Positions 24,501 to 34,345 are shown, numbered from the stretch's first letter. The stretch: DNA of 64,000 bases from CAJQPP01 sp963793465 (GCA_963793465.1 CAWCAJ010000001.1:62001-126000); one strand, 5' to 3'. Numbers and translations: made by a program. The notes: a model not told the origin generated them from the sequence alone.

Positions 24501-26973
24501 ACAACACACATCACTACGTGAGCAACTGGGTTTACTCAAGTTCGGGGGTGCGGCGAGAGCGTTATCCAGCCTGTATTGGCAGTCCCAACGAGATTCCCGG
24601 TCCGCCGAAAAAATGATCGCTGCTATCCGTTCGCTGGCGAATGCCCTGCAACTGTTTGGCCACGCCAGTGGCAGGCAGGACATGGTTGCCGAACTGGCCC
24701 ATCATATCGACGCCTGGCGGAACGAAATGGCGCCGGAATTAACGGGGGCTGCCACGGAGGCCGCCGGTTACCTGTTTGATGAGATCGCGGCCGCCGAAGT
24801 CCATGCCCACAAATCGTCGATCGACCTGGCAAATCGTCTACGGCATGTCCTGCAGCAGAAGGGGCTGTACCAGAACCTGCAGGATCAAATGCAGTCGCTG
24901 GGATCCCCCATTGACCAATTCCGCATTTTGCGACAGTGGCTGACCGGCTTCGTTGGCGACACCCGCGAATTCCCCCAACAACCGGATTTACCAGAGGGGT
25001 GCCTGGTCGAGGCCGCCGCGATTCTGACGGATGGCTCGCTGGAACAACGCATCGCCCTGCAGGGGAAAACCACCGTGCTGATCCCGGGTATGTTGGGTGA
25101 CCACCCGGTGATCAAGGATGGAGCCTATGTGTTTGACTTCAACGAGTTTGAACAGAGGTTGACCATTTTCCAGGATACACGGGTCCCCGCTTTTCGACAG
25201 TTCCAGGCCGCCAAACACCAGGTGCTGGAACAACGCAAAGCGGAAATGCGGTTGCAGGAGTTCAAACCCCGTGTGCTGACGTCGTTCGTACGGAACAAGC
25301 TGATCAATGACGTGTACCTGCCGCTGGTGGGAAACAACCTTGCAAAACAGATTGGCGTGGCCGGCGAAGGCAAACGCACTGACCTGATGGGCCTGTTATT
25401 GCTGATCTCTCCGCCAGGTTACGGCAAAACTACCTTGATGGAGTATATCGCCAACCGCTTGGGCCTGACCTTCATGAAAATCAACGGCCCCGCCATTGGT
25501 CATCAGGTGACCTCGCTGGACCCTGCCGCAGCACCCAACCTGAGTGCCCGTGAGGAAGTGGAAAAGCTGAACCTGGCATTGGAAATGGGGGACAATGTCA
25601 TGATCTACCTGGACGACATCCAGCATTGCCACCCCGAATTCCTGCAGAAGTTCATTTCCCTGTGTGATGCCACCCGCCGTATCGAGGGTGTCTTTCGGGG
25701 TCGCTCACGGACCTACGACTTGCGAGGTCGCAAGGTCTGTGTGGTGATGGCAGGTAACCCCTACACGGAAAGCGGAGATAAATTCCAGATCCCGGACATG
25801 CTGGCCAACCGGGCTGACACCTACAACCTGGGGGATGTGATCGGCGATCAGGCAGAGGTGTTTGAACTTAGCTATCTGGAAAATTGCCTGACGTCCAACC
25901 CCACGTTGGCAGCCTTGCATACCCGCAACCGCCAGGATATCTACTCCATCATTGACCTGGCGGCCGGCAAGGACCCCTCAGCGGCAGGATCGGTGCAGGG
26001 GAATTTCACCGTGGAAGAACTTCAGGAATTTGTCGCGGTGATGAAAAAGCTGCTGAGAATCCGCGATGTCGTGTTGCAGGTGAACCAGCAGTACATCGCT
26101 TCGGCCGCCCAGCAGGACGAGTATCGCACCGAACCGCCGTTCAAGTTGCAAGGCTCCTATCGCGACATGAACAAGCTGGCCGAGCGAGTGATGCCAATCA
26201 TGAACGACGAAGAGCTGATGACTCTGATCGTCTCGCATTACGAAAACCAGGCACAGACCCTGACCACGGGCGCCCAAGCCAATCTTTTGAAGTTCGCAGA
26301 GTTGATTGGTATCCAGAACGAAGAACAACGCCAACGCTGGAACGACATCAAGAGAACATTCAAACGCAACCTGTTGCTGGGGTCGGCGACTGGCGATGAC
26401 AAGGCCACCCAGATCATCGCCCAGATGACCACCTTCTCGGAAGGTCTCCACGATATTCGAGCCGTATTGGAAACCGGCATGTCGCAAATCCGTTCCCGTC
26501 AGAACGATCAGGGCAACGTCATGGAAACCGCCACCCTGAGACAGGTCGGTCACGCCATTGAGCAGTTAGTGCAATTCAATGAGACTCTGAGCGGCATCCG
26601 GGAATTGATGGCGTCCAGCTTGACCCCTCACGGTGAAACCGCTGGGGCAGACTCATCCATCCCTCGGGGCCGCTCTCCTGTCACACAGAAGATTGAAGTC
26701 ATCAACAAGGTGCCGCAGGCATTCTCCAACATTATCGAAGCTCAATTCCGTATCCTGCAAACCTGGCTGGAACCACTCTTGAAGCTCAGCGAGACGTTAC
26801 CTGAGGTGGAAGGGCTCGTAAAAGCGACCAAGCTGACGGAAAAACAATATCTGAAAATGATCGAGAAGTTTGATTCCTTCGAGGCGGCGACTGCCCAGAA
26901 ACCTGCTTTGCAGACACCTCCGACCGCCTCCAGGAAAGCCCCGGCAAAGAAAAAAACACCCAAGAAAAACTGA
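21565..26973 (+). CDS. Giant DUF3686/AAA+ ATPase (annotated elsewhere as DNA repair ATPase)
   Basis: Cytoplasmic protein of 1802 residues. A beta-rich N-terminal region (about 60-440) matches the DUF3686 type, with FGFNVTIGLKSETSVADVF near 90. A predominantly helical/coiled-coil middle (about 480-880) and a mixed region (about 890-1250) follow. The AAA+ module has Walker A PPGYGKTT (1283-1290, K1288), Walker B VMIYLDD (1345-1351) and a sensor-like VVMAGNPYTESGDKF near 1395. The tail is Lys/Pro-rich and ends in KKKTPKKN. The DNA-repair label in databases has little biochemical support that I know of. Its place after YqiJ-like and flotillin genes suggests an ATP-driven remodeller at flotillin membrane domains; this is inference. 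Confidence 0.85.
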   Translation: MSDASDPATPNQATVDAATEAGLERGTYEIIRSRLESDAEELASRLDQLNVARREVFGSIPTELLSTDRITTTNNCLAQDLVPVGDQCIFGFNVTIGLKSETSVADVFAVFRIDESERLHLGSLDLLGDPNFQHDFGQLYKYYKNAHFARFQLIGPFLYMVFQVGESARDIKSFKWQPIDGRLSYLDNRSDHEVVFPPQHEFSWIRTHRDLHRSGRHPHISIQDRVFVETVGGDLTIKVEDNTDEGRGIYREPVDDADQTLDDAEVFFASVGNLILLKIRPFKEEKFRFFVFNEKLQSVTRLDSLSSACILLPEDQGLIFSNGYYLQTGEHKTFPTETTDLLFEKRLAAPNGEDFLFVFYSLQSGSYVLLRYNVIEQRVETPIQCSGYSIFPNGHLIYFKSDGSPQKHHTIQVWQTPFTADEVRNSDQTDSYLYKIGNRDVVRGMAECHEVINLVRRNEAYAEIYVDLVKKTGDVLDSYFWIDNPGAFDLGKTLGKIRVTATAAVDEFEKVRRIRAHTRQQTQETSADVRQVLNDSHRSVWRSIDEYVVALAKLRASRGRVISLRELKYADLPTVAALEEEIQQSTLRVSQACVEFLLQEQSLSPYADRLAEQEAAIATLATVAQAQTLDEKIGQGASQLEMLIDIVSNLKIEDATDRTRIIDDISAIYSRLNKTRALLKNKTRNLMTTEGAAEFSSQLKLLSQAVVNYLDICDTPERCDEHLTRMMVQVEELEGRFAEFDEFVVELADKREEIYAAFDARKLQLVEARNRRGTSLATAADRILKGVASRIANLTSTDEINSYFASDLMIEKVRDVVRQLQELDESVKVDDIQSRLKTVREDAVRQLQDKQELYVDGQNLIRLGKHQFTVNVQPLDLTSLVKDDAMYFHLTGTNFFERIDNSEINDHRDLWDQALIAEDPVVYRSEYLAFLMTRDDTCSARLQGDAQHMAALALQYMSPRYSEGYIKGVHDHDAGLILAQHTSLREQLGLLKFGGAARALSSLYWQSQRDSRSAEKMIAAIRSLANALQLFGHASGRQDMVAELAHHIDAWRNEMAPELTGAATEAAGYLFDEIAAAEVHAHKSSIDLANRLRHVLQQKGLYQNLQDQMQSLGSPIDQFRILRQWLTGFVGDTREFPQQPDLPEGCLVEAAAILTDGSLEQRIALQGKTTVLIPGMLGDHPVIKDGAYVFDFNEFEQRLTIFQDTRVPAFRQFQAAKHQVLEQRKAEMRLQEFKPRVLTSFVRNKLINDVYLPLVGNNLAKQIGVAGEGKRTDLMGLLLLISPPGYGKTTLMEYIANRLGLTFMKINGPAIGHQVTSLDPAAAPNLSAREEVEKLNLALEMGDNVMIYLDDIQHCHPEFLQKFISLCDATRRIEGVFRGRSRTYDLRGRKVCVVMAGNPYTESGDKFQIPDMLANRADTYNLGDVIGDQAEVFELSYLENCLTSNPTLAALHTRNRQDIYSIIDLAAGKDPSAAGSVQGNFTVEELQEFVAVMKKLLRIRDVVLQVNQQYIASAAQQDEYRTEPPFKLQGSYRDMNKLAERVMPIMNDEELMTLIVSHYENQAQTLTTGAQANLLKFAELIGIQNEEQRQRWNDIKRTFKRNLLLGSATGDDKATQIIAQMTTFSEGLHDIRAVLETGMSQIRSRQNDQGNVMETATLRQVGHAIEQLVQFNETLSGIRELMASSLTPHGETAGADSSIPRGRSPVTQKIEVINKVPQAFSNIIEAQFRILQTWLEPLLKLSETLPEVEGLVKATKLTEKQYLKMIEKFDSFEAATAQKPALQTPPTASRKAPAKKKTPKKN

Positions 26974-27208
26974 TTTCGGGATGCCCCTCAATTCGGGAGG
27001 CTTCTGACCCGCAGCTCCGCAACACGGATGGGCATGCCTGCACAGAAATCCTGCCCGGCGTTCGGCGACACTCGGCCACGACGGTCGCTTGTCGGCCATT
27101 GGCATGGCACTGGAATCTCCGAGGTCAGTGAGGTAACGTGCCCATTTTCCGATGCCATTTTCCGGAAATGCACCCCCATCCAATCGCCATGCACGACAGG
27201 AAGGCCGG

Positions 27209-28051
27209 ATGACCCACCCGATCGAGAATCAATATCATGCCGACGACCTGCTGGAGCGAATCTTTGGTGCACTGGTGGTGTGCGGCAAGAACCCCTACCA
27301 GTTGACGGTCGATGACCTGGCTCCGGTGGACGAGTTCCATTCTCGCGGTCGCCAGTCCAGCGAAGAGTTGGCATTTCTGGTGGAACCCACTCCTCACGAC
27401 CGGGTATTGGACGTCGGTTGCGGGCTGGGCGGCTCGGCTCGATTCCTGGCCCAGAAATTTGGCTGCCGGGTGCTGGGCCTGGACCTGACGCCAGAGTACA
27501 TCAGGGTGGCCCGCCGCTTGACGGAGCTGGTGAAGCTGGATGATCGCTGCAGCTGGGTGGTCGGAGACGGGGTGGCCCTGCCTTTCGAAGATCAGTCGTT
27601 TGATATCGTGTGGTCGGAACATGCCCAAATGAATATCCCCGACAAACCCCTGCTGTATCGCGAGATTGCCCGCGTCTTGAAGCCAGCTGGACGATTTGCC
27701 TTTCATGATGTGTTTGCCGGCGCCGGCTCCCCCACTTTCCCGTTGCCCTGGGCCAACCAGGCTTCTCTCAGCTTTCTGGTGGACCAGCAGCAGGCCCGGC
27801 AGTTTTTGACCGCAGCCGGATTGCAACCGGTCGTCTGGGAACAAAAGGACGCCCAGTCAGTGACTGCCTTTCAAAGGAGCATCAAAAAGGCGGAGTCAGG
27901 TCCCATGCCGCCACTGGGCCTGCATTTGTTGATGGGCGAAACAGCCAAACAGAAAATGACCAATTATCTGAAGAGTCTTCAGGAAAATTCAGTCACGGTT
28001 GCGATGGGTGTGGCGATCCGGCAGGCACCCTTAAAAACACCGTCAGGGTAA
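27209..28051 (+). CDS. SAM-dependent methyltransferase (class I, glycine/sarcosine-type)
   Basis: Soluble methyltransferase of 280 residues with a Rossmann-like class I fold: motif I VLDVGCGLGG at 66-75, an acidic strand end LGLDLTP, and DGVALPFEDQSFDIVWSEHA. The N-terminal FHSRGRQSSEELA resembles glycine/sarcosine/dimethylglycine methyltransferases and related small-molecule enzymes, but the acceptor is not determinable. The ATG at 27209 is preceded by AGGAAGG, a strong ribosome site, so the 19 extra upstream codons are not used. It stands alone between the AAA+ gene and the cytochrome/DUF1553 gene. Confidence 0.85.
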   Translation: MTHPIENQYHADDLLERIFGALVVCGKNPYQLTVDDLAPVDEFHSRGRQSSEELAFLVEPTPHDRVLDVGCGLGGSARFLAQKFGCRVLGLDLTPEYIRVARRLTELVKLDDRCSWVVGDGVALPFEDQSFDIVWSEHAQMNIPDKPLLYREIARVLKPAGRFAFHDVFAGAGSPTFPLPWANQASLSFLVDQQQARQFLTAAGLQPVVWEQKDAQSVTAFQRSIKKAESGPMPPLGLHLLMGETAKQKMTNYLKSLQENSVTVAMGVAIRQAPLKTPSG

Positions 28052-28152
28052 CGACCCGGGTTCCTGGCAGCAGAACATGCTTTTTTTGTGTAAAATAGGA
28101 TTGGCTGAAGGCTCCATCGGGTAGGCCTCGACAACGTCCAGGAACGGGAACC

Positions 28153-31100
28153 ATGACGGCAAACACCATCCTCAAACTTTCGGTTTTCTGGCTGATTCTG
28201 GCGGGAGCGGGTGACGCCGCTTGGCCGCAGACCAGCGATGAACCCGTGAATTTCAGCCGCGATATCCGTCCCCTCTTTTCGAATACGTGTTTCAAATGCC
28301 ACGGTCCGGACTCGAATACGCGAGAGGCCGGGTTGCGACTGGATTCGGAACACAACGTTTTTGAAGAGGCCGAAGTGGTGGTTGCCGGCCAACCCGCCGC
28401 CAGCGAACTCTTCCAAAGGCTGGTGTCCGACGACGCCGATCTGTTGATGCCGCCACCGGAATCTGGACGCAGCTTGACGCCCCAGCAAATCGAGTTGATC
28501 CGGAAATGGATCGAACAGGGTGCCCAGTGGGGTCCTCATTGGTCCTTCGTGCCTCCCACCAGTCCGCCAATTCCCGATCTGAATTCGGACTGGCCCCGAA
28601 ACGGGATTGACCATTTCGTGCTGAATCAATTGCAACAACGCTCCATGCAGCCCTCTCCGCCCGCCGACCGACGCACATTGGCCCGCCGTCTGGCTCTGGA
28701 TTTGACTGGCCTGCCACCTGATCCGGCCGACTTGCAGGCCTTTATCGAAGATGATTCTGCCGCTGCCTATGAACGGCTGGTAGACAAGCTGATGGCCTCA
28801 CCCCATTACGGCGAGCACATGGCCCGCCATTGGCTGGATCTTGTGCGGTATGGCGACACGCACGGATTGCATCTGGACAATTACCGGGAACACTGGCCCT
28901 ATCGCGACTGGATCATTCACAGTTTCAACGCCAACCAGCCTTACGACCAGTTTTCGATCGAACAGCTGGCGGGAGATCTGCTGGACGATGCCACACCTGA
29001 CCAGTTGGTCGCGACCGGCTTCAATCGCTCGCATGTAACCACCAATGAAGGGGGGTCGATCAAGGATGAGGTCCTGGTTCGCAATGTGGTCGATCGCACG
29101 TCCACCTTTGGCACGGTGTATCTCGGCTTGACGATCGGCTGCGCCCAATGTCACGACCACAAATTCGATCCGGTTACGCAGCGGGATTTCTACAGTCTGT
29201 TCGCCTATTTCAATAGCCTGGACGGTGATCCCATGGATGGAAATGTCAAGGATCATCAACCTGCGATGATGGTGGGTTCCGAGACGCAACTGGCAGAGTT
29301 GGAGCAACTGCAGCAGCAGATTTCCGGACTGGACCAGTCCCTCGCCGATCTGGTGGCCAACTGGCAATATCTTGAACCAGACGACCCGCCGGCGGTCAAC
29401 CCGGAACCGGTCACGCAAATCTGGATTGATGAACAGGTCCCGGCCGGGGAAATCAAACACGGAGCCTGGTCCGTTTCCGGGGCCCCGGCACCCGTTCATC
29501 AGGGAGAGGTTTCTTTCGTTCACAGTGCGGAAGGCAATCAGCAGTACGTTGTGCAAAAAATTCAGCAGCCCTGGGAGGTCAATGAACAGGACGAACTGTT
29601 CGCGCACGTCTATCTGGATCCCCAAGATCCGCCTCGTGAGATCATGTTGCAGTGGAATGATGGCACTTGGGAACACCGCGCAATCTGGGGTGAAAACCTG
29701 ATCGAATGGGGTGCCAAAAATACACCGGCGCGGCTGTTTCAGGGTCCCCTGCCCCGCCCCGGCCAGTGGGTCAGGTTGGCCGTTGCCGCGGCCGACGTGA
29801 ACTTGCCCGCGGGCTCACGAATCAATGGCGTAGCGTTGACTCAGTTTGACGGTACCGTTTACTGGGACAGTGTGGGAAAGGTCTCGCACGTACCCCCCTA
29901 CCCAGCCAATCGATCCCTGCAGGACTGGATTGAAGAGCAGCGGGCAGTCGAAGGCAAATCGCTGCCGACTCCGCTGGTGGAGATCCTGAAATCCGATCCT
30001 GGTCAATGGAGCGAGGCACACCAGAAAAGCCTGCGTGACTACTTCCTGCGTCATGTATACCCGGATTCGCAACAACGGATTGCTCCCTTGGAGACTCAAC
30101 GGTCTGCCCTCATCTCGCAACGGGATGCGCTGCAGGCTTCCATCCCCACCACATTGATTTTCCGGGAAACCAGTGCCCCCAAGCCGGCGTTCGTATTGAA
30201 TCGTGGTCAATACGATCAGCCCGGCGAGAAGGTGGAACGGTCGGTACCGCAGATCTTTCCCCAGATTCCCGAGAATGTCAGCAATGATCGTCTGGGATTG
30301 GCCCATTGGCTGTTCGGCGGGGAACACCCGCTGGCCGCGCGTGTGGCCGTCAACCGTATTTGGCAACAGTTTTTCGGACTGGGGATTGTGGAAACCGCCG
30401 AGGACTTCGGTGCCCAGGGAACCTTTCCCACACATCCCGACTTGCTGGATTATCTGGCGGTTGACTTTCAGCAGCATGGCTGGGACGTGAAACGACTGGT
30501 GAAACAGATCGTGATGTCCGCGACCTATCGGCAGAGTTCAGCAGCCACCGCCGCCGATCGAGCCCGGGATCCCCGGAACAGGTTCCTCTGCAGAGGCCGG
30601 CGTTACCGGTTGGATGCGGAGGTGATCCGGGATCAGGCCTTGGCCGTCAGTGGATTGCTGGTGAAACAGATCGGGGGACCCAGCGTCAAGCCGCCCCAAC
30701 CCGACGGTCTGTGGTTTGTGGTCGGCTACTCCGGATCCAATACCGTACGCTTCCGTAAAGACGATGGCCACGAGAAGGTGCATCGACGGAGCATGTACAC
30801 ATTCTGGAAACGCACGGCGCCGGCACCCCAAATGAACATTCTGGATGCGCCTTCGCGAGAGACCTGCACGGTACGCCGGGAACGCACCAACACGCCACTG
30901 CAAGCGTTGATGTTGATGAACGATCCGCAGTATGTGGAAGCCGCCCGTTACCTGGCACAACGAACGCTGGAAGAGAGTCAACCTGGAACGATCGAACGTC
31001 TGCAGTGGATGTTCGAACAATGCCTGGCTCGACCGGTCACCACCCAGGAACAAACTACCCTGTCCAGGGCGTTCGAACAGTATCAACGGGAATTCTCGGC

Positions 31101-31239
31101 TGACGAGCAAGCGGCTCAACAACTGATTGCCATCGGTGAAGAACCCGCCAGCCCACACTATGATGCCTGCGAGCTGGCAGCCTGGACCATGCTGGCGAAC
31201 CTGATCATGAACATGGATGAGTTCGTAACCAAAAACTGA
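28153..31239 (+). CDS. Planctomycete cytochrome-c / DUF1549 / DUF1553 protein
   Basis: Exported protein of 1028 residues found almost only in planctomycetes and relatives. A signal peptide (1-26) is followed by a PSCyt1-type haem motif CFKCH (C46, C49, H50). Next come DUF1549 (about 150-370; WPRNGIDHFVLNQL, LDLTGLPP, HWLDLVRYGDTHG), a beta-sandwich insert of carbohydrate-binding character (about 420-580), and DUF1553 (about 700-990; AHWLFGGEHPLAARVAVNRIW). The family is linked by context to polysaccharide breakdown, perhaps as an electron-transfer partner, without proven chemistry. The DUF1501 gene follows 36 bp later, the standard pairing. Confidence 0.93.
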   Translation: MTANTILKLSVFWLILAGAGDAAWPQTSDEPVNFSRDIRPLFSNTCFKCHGPDSNTREAGLRLDSEHNVFEEAEVVVAGQPAASELFQRLVSDDADLLMPPPESGRSLTPQQIELIRKWIEQGAQWGPHWSFVPPTSPPIPDLNSDWPRNGIDHFVLNQLQQRSMQPSPPADRRTLARRLALDLTGLPPDPADLQAFIEDDSAAAYERLVDKLMASPHYGEHMARHWLDLVRYGDTHGLHLDNYREHWPYRDWIIHSFNANQPYDQFSIEQLAGDLLDDATPDQLVATGFNRSHVTTNEGGSIKDEVLVRNVVDRTSTFGTVYLGLTIGCAQCHDHKFDPVTQRDFYSLFAYFNSLDGDPMDGNVKDHQPAMMVGSETQLAELEQLQQQISGLDQSLADLVANWQYLEPDDPPAVNPEPVTQIWIDEQVPAGEIKHGAWSVSGAPAPVHQGEVSFVHSAEGNQQYVVQKIQQPWEVNEQDELFAHVYLDPQDPPREIMLQWNDGTWEHRAIWGENLIEWGAKNTPARLFQGPLPRPGQWVRLAVAAADVNLPAGSRINGVALTQFDGTVYWDSVGKVSHVPPYPANRSLQDWIEEQRAVEGKSLPTPLVEILKSDPGQWSEAHQKSLRDYFLRHVYPDSQQRIAPLETQRSALISQRDALQASIPTTLIFRETSAPKPAFVLNRGQYDQPGEKVERSVPQIFPQIPENVSNDRLGLAHWLFGGEHPLAARVAVNRIWQQFFGLGIVETAEDFGAQGTFPTHPDLLDYLAVDFQQHGWDVKRLVKQIVMSATYRQSSAATAADRARDPRNRFLCRGRRYRLDAEVIRDQALAVSGLLVKQIGGPSVKPPQPDGLWFVVGYSGSNTVRFRKDDGHEKVHRRSMYTFWKRTAPAPQMNILDAPSRETCTVRRERTNTPLQALMLMNDPQYVEAARYLAQRTLEESQPGTIERLQWMFEQCLARPVTTQEQTTLSRAFEQYQREFSADEQAAQQLIAIGEEPASPHYDACELAAWTMLANLIMNMDEFVTKN

Positions 31240-31275
31240 AACCCATTTCGCCTGCGGGCGATTCCGAAAAACAGG

Positions 31276-32748
31276 ATGGCCATGACTCCATTCGAACAGT
31301 ACGTAAAACTGGAAACGCGTCGGCAGTTTTTTTCCAGGGGCGCCATGGGCCTGGGTGTCGCGGCCTTGTCCAGTCTTTTGCCCGGTACTCTCTGTGCCAA
31401 CACGCCGGTCGCTGCCGATCAGGGCCTGCCTGACCTGCCGCACTTCGCACCGAAGGCCAAACGAGCCATCTACCTGTTTATGTCGGGTGCCCCTTCCCAG
31501 CTGGACATGTTTGATTACAAGCCTCAAATGGCAGACTGGTATGACAAGGAATTGCCGGAAACGATCCGCAATGGCCAACGCTTGACCACCATGACGTCGG
31601 GGCAGGATCGATTTCCGATAGCACCCTCGATTTACAAGTTCGAAAAAGTAGATAACGGAAACCAGGGGGCCTGGATCAGCGAGTTGCTGCCGTATCACAA
31701 ACAAATCGCGGGCGAGATTGCGATCGTGAAGAGTGTTTTCACGGAAGCCATCAATCATGACCCGGCCATCACCTACCTGTGCACCGGGGATCAACTGCCG
31801 GGCAAAGCCAGCCTGGGAGCGTGGTTGAGCTATGGATTGGGTAGCGAAAACGAGAACCTGCCCGCTTTCGTGGTCTTGAACTCCACCTGGACGGGCCGCA
31901 AGGAGGCCCAGGCCTTATACAACCGCTTGTGGGGAAGTGGCTTTCTGCCCTCGCAACATCAGGGGGTCCTGATGCGGTCCGGGCCAGATCCCGTGCTGTT
32001 CCTGCGGAATCCTGCCGGGGTCAGTCCTGGCATGCGGCGGCATATGCTGGATTCGCTGTCGCAGTTGAATCAGCATACGTTTGAATCCTTTGGTGATCCC
32101 GAAACTCAGACTCGGATCGCCCAGTATGAAATGGCCTTTCGCATGCAAACCAGCGTGCCCGACCTGGTCGATGTTTCCAATGAGTCGGAAGCCACCCTAT
32201 CCATGTACGGACCCGATGTGCAGAAACCGGGAACTCTGGCCTACAACTGCCTGCTGGCCCGTCGCTTGGCGGAACGCGGCGTGCGCTTTACCCAGATCTT
32301 TCACCGCGGCTGGGACCAGCATGGGAATTTGCCGACCGACCTACCCAATAACTGTCGCGATCTGGATCAGCCCGCCGCGGCCTTGATCAAGGACCTGAAG
32401 CAACGGGGCATGCTGCAGGACACGCTGGTGATTTGGGGGGGCGAATTTGGCAGAACCATCTACTGTCAGGGGCAATTGACCAGGCAAACTTACGGTCGTG
32501 ATCACCACCCACGCTGTTTCACGATGTGGATGGCGGGAGCCGGGATCCGACCGGGCATCGTGCATGGCGAAACCGATGAGTTTGGTTACAACATCACCGA
32601 GAATCCCGTGCACATTCACGAGGTCAATGCCACGATCCTCCATCAACTTGGTATCGACGCAGAAAAATTTGTCTACCTGCACCAGGGCTTGGACCAACGT
32701 TTGATCGGAGTCGAACCAGCCAAGCCCGTCCAGGCCATCTTGGTTTAG
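31276..32748 (+). CDS. DUF1501 protein, Tat-exported
   Basis: Exported protein of 490 residues of the DUF1501 family, which has an alkaline-phosphatase/sulfatase-like fold but usually lacks the formylglycine site. A twin-arginine leader is visible (RRQFFSRGAMG near residue 14, then a hydrophobic stretch ending LCAN). Family landmarks are AIYLFMSGAPSQLDMFDYKP, LVIWGGEFGRTIY and the HHPRCFTMWMAGAG motif. A start two codons later at ATG 31282 is equally possible. It lies 36 bp after the cytochrome/DUF1553 gene and surely shares its transcript; the two probably act together outside the cytoplasmic membrane. Confidence 0.93.
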   Translation: MAMTPFEQYVKLETRRQFFSRGAMGLGVAALSSLLPGTLCANTPVAADQGLPDLPHFAPKAKRAIYLFMSGAPSQLDMFDYKPQMADWYDKELPETIRNGQRLTTMTSGQDRFPIAPSIYKFEKVDNGNQGAWISELLPYHKQIAGEIAIVKSVFTEAINHDPAITYLCTGDQLPGKASLGAWLSYGLGSENENLPAFVVLNSTWTGRKEAQALYNRLWGSGFLPSQHQGVLMRSGPDPVLFLRNPAGVSPGMRRHMLDSLSQLNQHTFESFGDPETQTRIAQYEMAFRMQTSVPDLVDVSNESEATLSMYGPDVQKPGTLAYNCLLARRLAERGVRFTQIFHRGWDQHGNLPTDLPNNCRDLDQPAAALIKDLKQRGMLQDTLVIWGGEFGRTIYCQGQLTRQTYGRDHHPRCFTMWMAGAGIRPGIVHGETDEFGYNITENPVHIHEVNATILHQLGIDAEKFVYLHQGLDQRLIGVEPAKPVQAILV

Positions 32749-32818
32749 CCGCTGCCCGGCAGTGGCTGCTGCAACTATCCCGCTTTCAACATTTTCCGGG
32801 GAAGGAACCTTTTCAGGC

Positions 32819-34345
32819 ATGGACGACCACTCGACCTATCAAGCGCTTACGGACCATGTGCGACAAACCAAATTGCTGGGATCGATCCAGGCGTTGCTGG
32901 AATGGGATCAGCAAACCTACCTGCCCCCTGGTGGAACCCACTACCGGGCCGATCAAGTGGGCTGGCTGGCGGGCCAGATCCATCAGCGGGAGACCGATGA
33001 ACGCCTGGGAGACTGGCTGGGAACCTTGCTGGAATCTCCGTTGGCCTTGGATCCGCACAGCGATACAGGCTCCACCATTCATGAGCTAAACCACCGGTTC
33101 CGGAAAAAAAGCAGACTGCCGCTGGACCTGGTCCAAAGTCAGGCCAAACTCCATTCGCTGGGTCAACGGGAATGGGTCGCAGCACGGAAGGATGATGACT
33201 TTTCAGCATTTTCAAAAACGCTGAATGAGATCTTTCACTTAAAACGGGAGGAAGCACAGGCTGGAGGGACAACGGCTTGCCTGTACGATGCCCTGCTGGA
33301 CGACTATGAACCGGGGGCGGAAACGCAGCAGGTCCGACGCACGCTGGAGGAACTGCGGGATGCCCTGGTCCCTTTGATTGCCGCGGCGGCCGAGTATCCG
33401 ACGTCAGAACACCAAGACCCGCTGACCGGCGATTATCCGGTGACGGAACAACGCCAATTCGCAGAGATGGCAATTCGCGCGATCGGTTTTGACTTGCAGC
33501 GGGGCCGGTTGGACGTGGCGGCTCACCCATTCTGCACCGAGGCCGGACCGGACGACTGTCGTATCACCACCCGTTTCGACGAATCCTGGTTCAGCATGGC
33601 CTTCTTTGGCTGTCTCCACGAAGCCGGTCACGGCCTCTACGAACAGGGACTGCGACAGGATCAGTATGGATTGCCGCCAGGCCAATACTGCAGTCTGGGC
33701 CTTCACGAATCGCAATCGCGATTGTGGGAAAACCTGGTGGGCAGAAGTCGGGGGTTTTGGAGGCATTTTTTTCCGCAAGCGGAAGTCCGGTTCCCAACCG
33801 CTCTGCGCGACTGCGACCAGCCGTCCTTTTTCAGGGCCATCAACCAAATCGCACCTTCATTGATCCGGGTAGAGGCCGACGAAGCCACCTACAATTTGCA
33901 CATCATTATTCGGTTTGAGCTGGAACAAGCCTTGCTGGAGGATCAACTGCCGATTGCGGATTTGCCGGCAGCATGGAATGAGAAGTATCAACAGTATCTG
34001 GGTATCACGCCCGATACGGACACCCAGGGAGTCTTGCAGGATGTCCACTGGAGTGCCGGGCTGGTGGGCTATTTCCCCACCTATTCGCTGGGAAACATCT
34101 ACGCCAGCATGCTGTTTGATCAAGCCGAGTCCGAGTTGGGCCAGCTGGAACCGCTTTTCGCCGCTGGCAATTTCAGTGTCCTGCTGGAATGGCTTCGCCA
34201 AAAAGTACATCAAAAAGGGCTGCGGTACCGCGCCCATGAACTGATGAAACAGATTACCGGGAACACCATCGACCATAATCCGCTGGTTAGCCACCTGCGG
34301 CAAAAGGTAAAGGCCATCGATCCTGCCCGATCAATCGATCGGTAG
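32819..34345 (+). CDS. M32 carboxypeptidase (Taq-type)
   Basis: Cytoplasmic zinc carboxypeptidase that trims C-terminal residues from peptides. From the ATG at 32819 the product has 508 residues, the normal length for the family. The zinc site is HEAGH at 267-271 with the third ligand E297 in the conserved LHESQSRLWEN. The N-terminal half is helical (LLEWDQQTYLPPGG near residue 25 is typical). An upstream in-frame start at 32762 would add 19 residues that do not look like family sequence. It follows the DUF1501 stop by 70 bp and may be read from the same promoter. Confidence 0.95.
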   Translation: MDDHSTYQALTDHVRQTKLLGSIQALLEWDQQTYLPPGGTHYRADQVGWLAGQIHQRETDERLGDWLGTLLESPLALDPHSDTGSTIHELNHRFRKKSRLPLDLVQSQAKLHSLGQREWVAARKDDDFSAFSKTLNEIFHLKREEAQAGGTTACLYDALLDDYEPGAETQQVRRTLEELRDALVPLIAAAAEYPTSEHQDPLTGDYPVTEQRQFAEMAIRAIGFDLQRGRLDVAAHPFCTEAGPDDCRITTRFDESWFSMAFFGCLHEAGHGLYEQGLRQDQYGLPPGQYCSLGLHESQSRLWENLVGRSRGFWRHFFPQAEVRFPTALRDCDQPSFFRAINQIAPSLIRVEADEATYNLHIIIRFELEQALLEDQLPIADLPAAWNEKYQQYLGITPDTDTQGVLQDVHWSAGLVGYFPTYSLGNIYASMLFDQAESELGQLEPLFAAGNFSVLLEWLRQKVHQKGLRYRAHELMKQITGNTIDHNPLVSHLRQKVKAIDPARSIDR

